From a bacterium (GTDB taxonomy: Bacteria > AUK180 > JAQVHJ01): 13,051 nt of DNA. Made by a program: the position numbers and the translations under genes. The DNA lies in NCBI GenBank assembly GCA_028696285.1, contig JAQVHJ010000022.1:1-13051 (forward strand), given 5' to 3'. The notes under the pieces were generated by a model. The model did no database searches. It was not told the DNA's origin and saw only the letters and a list, made by a program, of their open reading frames with translations. Below are positions 8,201 to 13,051 of the stretch, one piece after another (position 1 is the stretch's first letter; the number at the start of each line of letters is the position of its first letter).

Positions 8201-8243
8201 ACTGAATACAGAAGAAGGGTTGCCGAAGATCATAGTAAAATAG
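5211..8243 (+). CDS. dnaE2: DnaE2-type (error-prone) C-family DNA polymerase
   Basis: A 1010-residue C-family DNA polymerase alpha subunit. Order of domains: N-terminal PHP domain (about 1-260), palm and fingers with GPGRGSAGSAIVSYL (337-351), catalytic aspartates Asp379 and Asp381 in LPDIDIDF and Asp532 in LLKIDCLGL, then LYRPGPLEGG (611-620), FQEQVMQIAEKVAGF (656-670), a helix-hairpin region, and a C-terminal OB-fold (about 935-1010). It ends after the OB-fold without the tau-binding tail of replicative DnaE1 (~1160 aa). That length and GLPRN-PSLHASGFIIS at 481-496 favour DnaE2, the damage-tolerant polymerase that normally works with ImuA/ImuB, which are not in this window. The PHP site looks degraded: the first HxH histidine is Arg7 and TDH is TDR (Arg41). 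The start is set by AAGGAG at 5198-5203. The promoter holds a dyad operator. TAG stop 8241-8243 lies in repeat sequence. An accessory DnaE1 paralogue is the alternative. Confidence 0.88.
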   Translation: MEFIHLRNHTSYSFLRGVMSPELLIERVKELGMPAAAITDRNSMFGIVPFYRKALELGIKPILGAVLTDSFNESLTLLALDRRGYSHISSVITRLNLSHNEEDIHGADLVNSSPMAGVAVLTGGKEGMLWRLLEEGNLPEAESLLQNLKDRIENLYLEVNISNYNSDRKVLTEFRRLSRRFNIPAVLTSVNNLSTADGYSSAELLSSIREHRSYGINEGEQNENQHILSPEEMSVLAGDWSELLENSVKLSEMANVDLELGKFHIPVYPEAKGNDNEYLRMVCYGNLGRYYHGESRRPAIKRLEFELKIIQEKGLSGFFLIVSDLVKYARANNIPVGPGRGSAGSAIVSYLSGITTIDPIKYNLYFERFLNPERTQLPDIDIDFGHRERDRIFEYARKKYGDDRVAHISTICHFGWRGAVRESAKALGFDEKTISTLTRFFPTYFQTGLEEILKSNPDLEKMINSNDKFMKVLELASRIFGLPRNPSLHASGFIISDQPLYHYAPLQYSDNGEIIVQITKDEFEDFGLLKIDCLGLRFLSVVYDTVKKLHPSIKYPYRFLEQIPLEDEPSLKMLANGDGIGVFQLESGGIRDLLKGVKIRKFKDIFEVLALYRPGPLEGGMIPKYLVNRNAEKYKSVFEDDIIKEILKDTYGIIIFQEQVMQIAEKVAGFTLGQAEILRKAMGKRIPELMKNERERFVSGAVERGYAKEKANRIFDTLVNFSGYGFNKAHSVGYGYIAYWCAYFKQHHPAEYYTALLNAFIDFGAFIQTYIFYIERKGIEFLMPEINSSEFGFSAEGRNIRIGFISLKGIGYAGVQEILRKRVEAGGRFLSLEHFLSLVSRRIISKRVMEILISSGVFRNLGEKQELLQRIEQIRLDKNPPSKEEYSAQLEFFSYKNNKDVKNRDRANALNDAKDFLEFIVSPDENISRKIGTGKDITVRGFVTRYRSIRTKTGKKMAFFTLENNQFSYECILFPDSYLRHRRRLFSSDGTIEVHGELNTEEGLPKIIVK

Positions 8244-8261
8244 GGGACTAAAATAGGGGAC
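8236..8261. repeat. 13-bp tandem duplication at the dnaE2 stop codon
   Basis: TAAAATAGGGGAC occurs twice back to back (8236-8248 and 8249-8261) with no mismatch. The first copy contains the dnaE2 TAG stop; the second runs into the left end of the 446-bp element. It could be a target-site duplication or a slippage product. Confidence 0.8.
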
Positions 8262-8701
8262 AGCCCGTGCGATTTTTGCGATTTTTATTTTAATTAAATT
8301 TAAACATTTAGATTTTAATATTGAACAATAATTTTATTGGATTTGTGTAATGTACGATTATATGGAATTCAAGGTGGTTTTTATAATTATTATTATGAAA
8401 TATTTACAAAATACACATTAATATTTATTAATATATAAAGGGGACAGGCTTGCGATTTTTAATTGATTATTTTAGAAAAAATAAAATTGAAGATTTGATA
8501 TGCTTAAAAATATAAATTCGCTTTTTAAACCGCTATAAGGCAAGAAAACAAGAATAATGTTAATCCATTAAAAAGATCATTTTTATATTTAGGTTTTATC
8601 AAGATGAGTTTTAAAATAAACATTAAAAAGCTAATATTTATATATTGCAAATATATGGACATTTACAAGATATAATCGCAAAAATCGCACGGGCTGTCCC
8701 C
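8256..8701. mobile_element. Non-coding 446-bp element with perfect 28-bp terminal inverted repeats
   Basis: The left end (8256-8283) and right end (8674-8701) are exact reverse complements over 28 bp. They read GGGGACAGCCCG followed by tandem TGCGATTTT units (8268-8276 and 8277-8285). The interior is extremely AT-rich and has no credible ORF; the longest small frame checked, 8350-8421, lacks a ribosome binding site. A third, direct copy of the end sequence lies inside at 8440-8460. The element starts just after the duplicated stop-codon region of dnaE2 and ends 5 bp before the -35 box of the metallophosphoesterase gene. Perfect arms suggest a recent insertion or conversion. With no transposase inside, any movement would be in trans. 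Confidence 0.72.
8440..8460 (+). repeat. Internal GGGGACAG copy in the 446-bp element
   Basis: GGGGACAGGCTTGCGATTTT (plus one T) is a direct-orientation variant of the left end, with GGCT in place of GCCCG and a single TGCGATTTTT unit. Only one inverted partner (8674-8701) exists downstream, so the element has two left ends and one right end. This suggests nesting or fusion of two elements. Confidence 0.65.
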
Positions 8702-8706
8702 CAATA

Positions 8707-8735
8707 TTGACAATAAAAAATATATATGTTATACT
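8707..8735 (+). promoter_or_regulatory. Sigma-70 promoter of the metallophosphoesterase gene
   Basis: TTGACA (8707-8712) and TATACT (8730-8735) are 17 bp apart. The -35 box starts 5 bp after the end of the 446-bp repeat element. Transcription would start near 8742, just upstream of the AAGGAG at 8743-8748 that precedes ATG 8757. Confidence 0.75.
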
Positions 8736-8756
8736 AAGAAAAAAGGAGTTCGTGAT

Positions 8757-10472
8757 ATGAAAAGGGTTGTAATTATTTTCTTTTTATTTTTATCATTGCT
8801 GATTACTGCTTTTTCTGATGAAGGTTTTCATTTTGCTGTTTTGGGTGACAGGTTAGGTGGGGCTGATGATATCGCTTTCGAAAGAGTATTGAAAGAAATT
8901 GAAGGGTTAAAACCGGATATGGTGATGAGTGTTGGGGATCTCAGAGAATCTTATAACGGGGAAGATTATTTGCAAAAAGATAATCTAAAATTTCAGGAAT
9001 ATTTAAAGATTCTTTCAATGGATTTCTATCCGATTCCGGGGAATCATGATATTTCTCAAGAAATATATCGAGATAATTTTAAGAGTGATTTTGATAGAAA
9101 TCGTTATTACTCCTTTGATTATAAGAATGCACATTTCATAATTATTGACAATTCAACTATTGAAAGATTTGAAGATATGGACAAGGAACAGAAAAAGTGG
9201 ATTGAAAATGATTTAAAGAATAACAGCAGTAAAGAAAATATTTTTGTTTTTATGCATAAACCTTTTTGGGCGAATGGAATAGGAGAAGGTAAACCTGATG
9301 AGATGCATGAATTGTTCAAGAAATATAATGTAGATGCCGTATTCACCGGGCATTGGCATCAATATGCCTGTGATACTTTTGATGGGATTACTTATGTTCT
9401 TGTTGGAAGTTCAGGAGGAAGTTTTGGTCATGATAATAAAGAGAATATAAGTATGGGAATGTTTTATCAATTTCTCTGGTGTAAGGTTGAAGAAGATAAA
9501 CTGTATTTTTCCTTGATTAAATCCGGAAATATTTTCGAAAAAGATATTGTTTCAATAAAAGAAGAATTGCAATCGTACGAAATTGAAACGAATCATATAA
9601 AGATTGAATTCCCTTATGTTGAAAATCAAAAAAGCAATAAAAGAGAAGCAGTATTAACAATTAAAAATATTAATGACTATACATTGAAGACAACTGTTAA
9701 ATGGAATTCCGAAAAGAATTGGACAATTACCCCTAAAGAACATAACATTGAGTTGAAACCAAAACAGGAGAAGAGTTTTAAATATATCATGACTAATTTC
9801 GGAAAATTTTATCCTCTCCCGGAAATTAGTTTTATATACCCGTTTTCTGAGGATAAGCATATTGATTTTGCCAGTATTCCGATTGCAATGAAGAAATATA
9901 TCGTTCCTGAAGTTAAGAAATCGATTAATATTAACGGTAAATTTGATTCGAATGATGAATGGCCGGGTAATCCGATTATAAGTTTCAGCAATTATTATGG
10001 TGAAGCTCCAGAGATTGATAAAACGGAGGTTTATATTTGTAAAGATGAAGATTATTTATATTTAGGTGTCATGTGTTTTGAAAAGGAGATGGGTAAGATT
10101 GTTGAATCATGTAATACCAATGATGAACAGGTGTATAATGATGATTGTATCGGAATGTTAATTGAATACGATAAGGATAAGATATATCAGTTCTACATTA
10201 ATCCAAAAGGTGTCATCTGGGATCAACTAATAGAGAAATCATCCGGAATAGGTGATGTTGAGTTTGACATTAATATTAAAAGTTCTGTGAAGAAATACAA
10301 TGATAAATGGGTAGTAGAATTACAAATTCCGCTAAAAGAAATAAATGCAGAAAATTCTAAAAATTTACGTGTTAATATTCGTCGCAAACAGCAGAGAACA
10401 GGTGATGGAGTGATCTGGTCAACCAACTGGAATTATTTTACCGATGGATACGGGGAACTTATATTTAAATAG
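8757..10472 (+). CDS. Secreted metallophosphoesterase with C-terminal CBM9-like domain
   Basis: A 571-residue protein with an N-terminal signal peptide (MKRVVIIFFLFLSLLITAFS, cleavage likely near residue 20), so it acts outside the cytoplasm. Residues 24-265 form a calcineurin-like phosphoesterase with all five metal-site blocks: GDR (Asp31, with Arg32 where many members have His two residues on), GD60-61, GNHD 95-98, His167 in MHKPFW, and GHWH 198-201. The GDR-LGG opening is known from other bacterial secreted members. A beta-rich linker (about 275-385) leads to a domain at 390-571 (INGKFDSNDEW, DDCIGMLIEYD, YQFYINPKG, WVVELQIPL) that resembles CBM9/DOMON-like carbohydrate-binding modules. 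The combination suggests a phosphoesterase tethered to a glycan or to cell-surface polymer. The true substrate is unknown. AAGGAG at 8743-8748 fixes the start. Its TAG stop (10470-10472) is part of a GGGGACAG repeat. Confidence 0.88.
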   Translation: MKRVVIIFFLFLSLLITAFSDEGFHFAVLGDRLGGADDIAFERVLKEIEGLKPDMVMSVGDLRESYNGEDYLQKDNLKFQEYLKILSMDFYPIPGNHDISQEIYRDNFKSDFDRNRYYSFDYKNAHFIIIDNSTIERFEDMDKEQKKWIENDLKNNSSKENIFVFMHKPFWANGIGEGKPDEMHELFKKYNVDAVFTGHWHQYACDTFDGITYVLVGSSGGSFGHDNKENISMGMFYQFLWCKVEEDKLYFSLIKSGNIFEKDIVSIKEELQSYEIETNHIKIEFPYVENQKSNKREAVLTIKNINDYTLKTTVKWNSEKNWTITPKEHNIELKPKQEKSFKYIMTNFGKFYPLPEISFIYPFSEDKHIDFASIPIAMKKYIVPEVKKSININGKFDSNDEWPGNPIISFSNYYGEAPEIDKTEVYICKDEDYLYLGVMCFEKEMGKIVESCNTNDEQVYNDDCIGMLIEYDKDKIYQFYINPKGVIWDQLIEKSSGIGDVEFDINIKSSVKKYNDKWVVELQIPLKEINAENSKNLRVNIRRKQQRTGDGVIWSTNWNYFTDGYGELIFK

Positions 10473-10484
10473 GGGACAGCCCCT
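10471..10484. repeat. Minimal GGGGACAG repeat copy
   Basis: AGGGGACAGCCCCT directly follows the T of the upstream TAG stop and forms a 5-bp stem (AGGGG/CCCCT) with an ACAG loop. It is the shared repeat core without a locus-specific arm or partner, and it ends 8 bp before the next -35 box. It could be a deletion remnant in which left and right ends have collapsed. The stem could be weakly terminating, but no T-tract follows. Confidence 0.6.
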
Positions 10485-10492
10485 AATTTAAC

Positions 10493-10521
10493 TTGACAAT
10501 ATTTTATTTTTAATATATAAT
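10493..10521 (+). promoter_or_regulatory. Consensus sigma-70 promoter of the glutamine synthetase gene
   Basis: TTGACA (10493-10498) and TATAAT (10516-10521) match the consensus exactly with a 17-bp spacer. The expected transcript begins near 10528. That leaves ATG 10533 almost at the 5' end and supports a start further downstream. Confidence 0.85.
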
Positions 10522-10535
10522 TAAAGAAAATTATG

Positions 10536-10540
10536 GAGGC
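10536..10540 (+). promoter_or_regulatory. Ribosome binding site that sets the glnA start
   Basis: GGAGG at 10536-10540 is the only Shine-Dalgarno sequence here and lies downstream of the longest-frame ATG (10533). It is 10 nt before ATG 10551 and 7 nt before GTG 10548, so translation most likely starts at one of these two. Confidence 0.7.
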
Positions 10541-10550
10541 TAAGTTTGTG

Positions 10551-12041
10551 ATGAATAATCCTGATATTTCCTTGAATCCGAATAAGTTGGTTCAATTTCT
10601 TCAGAAATTACCGCATGAATTTACGAAGGCTGATATTATTCGTTTTATTGAGAAGAACGGTATTGAGATGCTTAATTTCAGGTATGTCGGGGCTGACTGT
10701 AAGTTAAAGACTTTAAATTTTGTGATTAATAACAAGCGTGATCTTGATTATATTCTTTCTACAGGAGAACGGGTGGACGGATCAAGTTTATTTCCGTATA
10801 TAGATCCTTCCAGTAGTGATTTATATGTGATTCCCAAGTATTATAGCGCATTTATTAATCCTTTTGCTGAGATCCCTACAATTGACCTTATGTGCAAATT
10901 TTATACACAGAAAGGTGAAGTGTATGGCAGTTCTCCTGAAGAGATTTTAAAAGCCTCGCATAAAAAATTAAAGAACGAAACCGGTTTTAATTTTGAAGCG
11001 ATGGGAGAGTTGGAATACTATGTAATTTCAGATAAGGAATGTTTATACCCAACTCCGCCGCAGAAGGGATATCATGAATCAAGGCCATTTGCGAAATGGG
11101 AAGATTTACGGACAGAAGCGATGAAATTGATAGCTTCTATTGGTGGAAAGATTAAATACGGTCATTCTGAGGTTGGCTTTATCAGCGGTGAAGAGAAGGA
11201 CATGGAGCAGAATGAGATAGAATTTCTTCCTACAGAAGTTGAAGATGCTGCGGACCAGTTAATTCTTGCAAAATGGATTTTACGGATGCTTGGCTATCAG
11301 TATGGAGTCTGCATTACTTTTGCCCCGAAGATAATGGTTGGTCATGCGGGAAGCGGTTTTCATATTCATACAAGACTGATGAAGAAAGGGAAGAATGCAA
11401 TGATTGAAGGGACTAAATTAAGTTCAACCGCGAAGAAGATGATTTCAGGTTTTCTTGAATTAGCGCCGTCAGTTACGGCTTTTGGGAATACTGTCCCGAC
11501 TTCATACCTCAGGCTTGTCCCGCACCAGGAAGCACCTACGCATATCTGCTGGGGCGACAGGAACAGATCGGTTTTAGTTAGAGTACCTCTCGGTTGGCTC
11601 GGAGTGAAGGATATGGCGAAGGATGCAAATCCCCAGGAAAAATCCAAGTTAGCAATCCCATCCTTTGCCCAAACAGTTGAATTCAGAGCACCTGACGGGT
11701 CTGCAGATATTTATTTAGTTATGGCAGCGCTGGTAACAGCCGCGAGACACGGATTAAAAGATAAAAATTCATTAAAGAAAGCAGACGCATTGTACGCTTC
11801 ATGGAATATTGCCAAGGAGACCAAGAAGAAATTCGACCAGCTTCCCGGAAGCTGCTGGGAATCTGCTGATATGCTGAAGAAACAAAGAGATCTTTATGAA
11901 AAGGAAGGTTGTTTCCCGCCTGAAGTAATCGATTGGTTTATTTCAAGACTGAAGTCGTACCAGGATAAAGATCTTAGTGAACGTTTATATAAGAAGAACA
12001 AGGAAATCGAAAAATTAGTAGAGAAATATTTACATTCTTAA
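10551..12041 (+). CDS. glnA: Glutamine synthetase, type I-related long form
   Basis: Makes glutamine from glutamate, ammonia and ATP in the cytoplasm. About 496 residues from ATG 10551, somewhat longer than classical GSI (~440-470). Numbering from the upstream in-frame ATG 10533 (6 residues more): beta-grasp domain with VDGSS (81-85), then catalytic-domain blocks MGELEYYV (Glu159, Glu161), HSEVGF (211-216), EQNEIEF (225-231, metal glutamates), AGSGFHIHTRL (His277 at the position of the GSI metal-site histidine), WGDRNRSVLVRVP (340-352, ATP/glutamate arginines) and VEFRAPDGSADIYL (382-395). The NLYDLP adenylylation site of enterobacterial GSI is not visible, so control by GlnE-type adenylylation is unlikely. 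The sequence strongly resembles the ~500-residue glutamine synthetases I know from Bacteroidota and other anaerobes. Its own consensus promoter lies just upstream, and the nitroreductase gene follows after 39 nt. Confidence 0.93.
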   Translation: MNNPDISLNPNKLVQFLQKLPHEFTKADIIRFIEKNGIEMLNFRYVGADCKLKTLNFVINNKRDLDYILSTGERVDGSSLFPYIDPSSSDLYVIPKYYSAFINPFAEIPTIDLMCKFYTQKGEVYGSSPEEILKASHKKLKNETGFNFEAMGELEYYVISDKECLYPTPPQKGYHESRPFAKWEDLRTEAMKLIASIGGKIKYGHSEVGFISGEEKDMEQNEIEFLPTEVEDAADQLILAKWILRMLGYQYGVCITFAPKIMVGHAGSGFHIHTRLMKKGKNAMIEGTKLSSTAKKMISGFLELAPSVTAFGNTVPTSYLRLVPHQEAPTHICWGDRNRSVLVRVPLGWLGVKDMAKDANPQEKSKLAIPSFAQTVEFRAPDGSADIYLVMAALVTAARHGLKDKNSLKKADALYASWNIAKETKKKFDQLPGSCWESADMLKKQRDLYEKEGCFPPEVIDWFISRLKSYQDKDLSERLYKKNKEIEKLVEKYLHS

Positions 12042-12080
12042 GAGAATATTTCGATTGATAAAAAAGAAAAAGGTTGTAAA

Positions 12081-12593
12081 ATGAAAGATGAATATTTGAA
12101 TTTATTTTTAAAGAGAAGAAGTGTTCGAGAATATAAATCCGAAGATATTGAAAAGGAAGTTCTCGAAAATATAATAAGGGTGGGGATGAATGCCCCATCA
12201 GCAGGGAATCAGCAGCCCTGGGAGTTTATAATTATTACTAAGCGTGAGATTCTCAACGAGATTCCTGAGATTCATCCATATTCACAGATGCTGAAGCAAG
12301 CTCCCGCTGCAATTCTAGTCTGCGGGAATCCGGAATGTAAGTATCCGGATTACTGGGTTCAGGACTGCGCCGCTGCTACAGAAAATATTCTTCTTGCTAT
12401 ACATGCGGAAGGACTTGGCGGTGTATGGCTCGGGGTTTATCCATTGGAAGAGAGAGTTAAAGGGCTTCAAAAATTATTGAACATCCCTGAGAATATAGTT
12501 CCATTCTCCTTACTATCTGTTGGAGTCCCGAAACAAGAATCGGAATTTATCGATAGATTTGAAAAGAAAAGAATTCATTATGAAAGATGGTAA
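12081..12593 (+). CDS. Nitroreductase family FMN-dependent oxidoreductase
   Basis: A 170-residue flavoprotein of the nitroreductase fold, expected to bind FMN and reduce nitro compounds, quinones or flavins with NAD(P)H. The FMN phosphate motif RRSVREY (12-18), APSAGNQQPWEF (38-49), the helix DCAAATENILLA (95-106), GLGGVWLGVYP (111-121) and SVGVPKQ (146-152) are all typical. The C-terminal RIHYERW is also a common ending in this subgroup of about 170 residues. No signal peptide, so cytoplasmic. The start is supported by AAGG at 12070-12073, 7 nt before the ATG. The gene follows glnA by 39 nt and precedes a flavodoxin-like gene by 48 nt in the same orientation, so the three may share a transcript. 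The physiological substrate cannot be told from sequence. Confidence 0.92.
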   Translation: MKDEYLNLFLKRRSVREYKSEDIEKEVLENIIRVGMNAPSAGNQQPWEFIIITKREILNEIPEIHPYSQMLKQAPAAILVCGNPECKYPDYWVQDCAAATENILLAIHAEGLGGVWLGVYPLEERVKGLQKLLNIPENIVPFSLLSVGVPKQESEFIDRFEKKRIHYERW

Positions 12594-12641
12594 TTCAATT
12601 TATTTATTTCAAAATTAGTTCATCCCCAAAAAGGCGGTGCT

Positions 12642-13051
12642 ATGAAAGGTTTAATTTATTATTTTTCAACAACAGGGAATACGAAACTTGCATGTGAATA
12701 TATCGTAAAGAAGGTTAATGGGATTGAATTTACATTGTCAGATATTACTAAGAAAGAAAACCTTGATTTGAATGATTTTGATTTGGTAGGTTTTGCGACC
12801 TGGGCTGATTACCTGGGACCGTCTCAATTATTTCATGATTTTATTTCAGCTGTTCCTAACCAGGAAAATAAGCCAACTTTTATTTTCTGCACTGCAGGGG
12901 GATTACCGGGTAGAACTTTACTAATCATGAAAAAATTAGTTTCCGAGAAGGGATTCCTGGTTCTGACAGGTTTTCAATTAATGACCCCGGATAATTATCC
13001 CCCGATAATTATCAGCGGAAGACTTCACCCGGATTATCCTAATGAAAAAGA
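12642..13051 (+). CDS. EFR1-like flavodoxin/ferredoxin protein (3'-partial)
   Basis: An open frame from ATG 12642 to the right edge (136 codons, no stop). AAGGCGG (12631-12637) provides a ribosome binding site. The N-terminus MKGLIYYFSTTGNTKLA carries the flavodoxin phosphate-binding loop STTGNT (residues 9-14). Further motifs are GFATWADYLGPS (about 55-66), FCTAGGLPGRTL (about 85-96) and MTPDNYP (about 117-123). The last resembles the MPxNY segment of EFR1-family proteins, which fuse a flavodoxin domain to a C-terminal pair of 4Fe-4S clusters. The cysteine-rich half would lie beyond the window, so the fusion is inferred. Together with the adjacent nitroreductase this suggests a small flavin-linked electron-transfer unit. 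A stand-alone flavodoxin is the alternative. Confidence 0.82.
   Translation, partial: MKGLIYYFSTTGNTKLACEYIVKKVNGIEFTLSDITKKENLDLNDFDLVGFATWADYLGPSQLFHDFISAVPNQENKPTFIFCTAGGLPGRTLLIMKKLVSEKGFLVLTGFQLMTPDNYPPIIISGRLHPDYPNEK

Noticed and set aside
7643..8233. 196-codon open frame on the - strand opposite the 3' end of dnaE2
   Set aside because: It lies entirely inside the conserved C-terminal part of dnaE2, has no recognisable motifs, and starts without a ribosome binding site. It is a shadow frame.
8350..8421. 23-codon small ORF inside the 446-bp element
   Set aside because: No ribosome binding site, low-complexity isoleucine-rich translation, and very AT-rich surroundings where such frames arise by chance.
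3271..8701. CRISPR array
   Set aside because: The repeats are few, irregularly spaced by hundreds to thousands of bases, partly inverted, and not separated by uniform spacers.
8242..8760. Transposase gene within the repeat elements
   Set aside because: No frame of useful length exists on either strand in 8244-8756 or 4854-5210, and no HUH or DDE motif is visible. The elements are non-autonomous at best.
10471..10490. Rho-independent terminator
   Set aside because: The 5-bp stem is followed by AATTTAA rather than a T-tract, and the stem overlaps the stop codon. The structure is better explained as a repeat copy.
11366..11647. 93-codon open frame on the - strand inside glnA
   Set aside because: It covers the conserved catalytic blocks of glutamine synthetase on the other strand and its translation resembles no known protein.

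Overview
The window is an AT-rich stretch of bacterial chromosome in which every supportable gene lies on the + strand. Apolipoprotein N-acyltransferase and a predicted lipoprotein point to a Gram-negative-type, lipoprotein-making cell. Several genes have clear TTGACA-N17-TATAAT-like promoters. This argues against Bacteroidota, which use a different consensus, even though the glutamine synthetase and the small lipoprotein resemble families I know best from Bacteroidota and related anaerobes. I cannot name the phylum from sequence alone.

Layout. Positions 2-1777 hold the 3' part of a beta-propeller-like protein that runs off the left edge. It overlaps lnt (1756-3372), which in turn overlaps a small lipoprotein gene (3369-3809) by ATGA, so the three look co-transcribed. 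Next come a bacterial sialyltransferase-like (GT52-type) glycosyltransferase (3846-4853) with a possible leaderless promoter, a DnaE2-type DNA polymerase (5211-8243) whose promoter spacer contains a perfect 18-bp dyad, and a secreted metallophosphoesterase with a C-terminal CBM9-like domain (8757-10472). A redox/nitrogen group follows: glutamine synthetase (10551-12041), a nitroreductase (12081-12593) and the start of an EFR1-like flavodoxin/ferredoxin gene (from 12642, cut by the right edge).

The most unusual content is a family of short repeats with the end sequence (T)AGGGGACAG. Copies form a 294-bp inverted-repeat element (4852-5145), a 446-bp element with perfect 28-bp terminal inverted repeats (8256-8701), a minimal 14-bp copy (10471-10484) and a solo copy inside the 3' end of lnt (3271-3301). 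In all three intergenic cases the repeat fills nearly the whole space between the upstream stop codon and the -35 box of the next gene. The TAG stop of each upstream gene is part of the repeat or of its duplicated edge. These are the only TAG stops among the eight complete gene ends. In lnt the repeat is read through and encodes part of an odd C-terminal tail. No transposase gene is present, so if these are mobile they must be mobilised in trans. REP/RAYT-type or MITE-type elements are the likeliest class, but that is inference.

The genes do not form one pathway. lnt and the lipoprotein belong to envelope maturation, the glycosyltransferase to surface glycan synthesis, DnaE2 probably to damage-tolerant DNA synthesis, and the last three genes to nitrogen assimilation and flavin/iron-sulfur redox chemistry.
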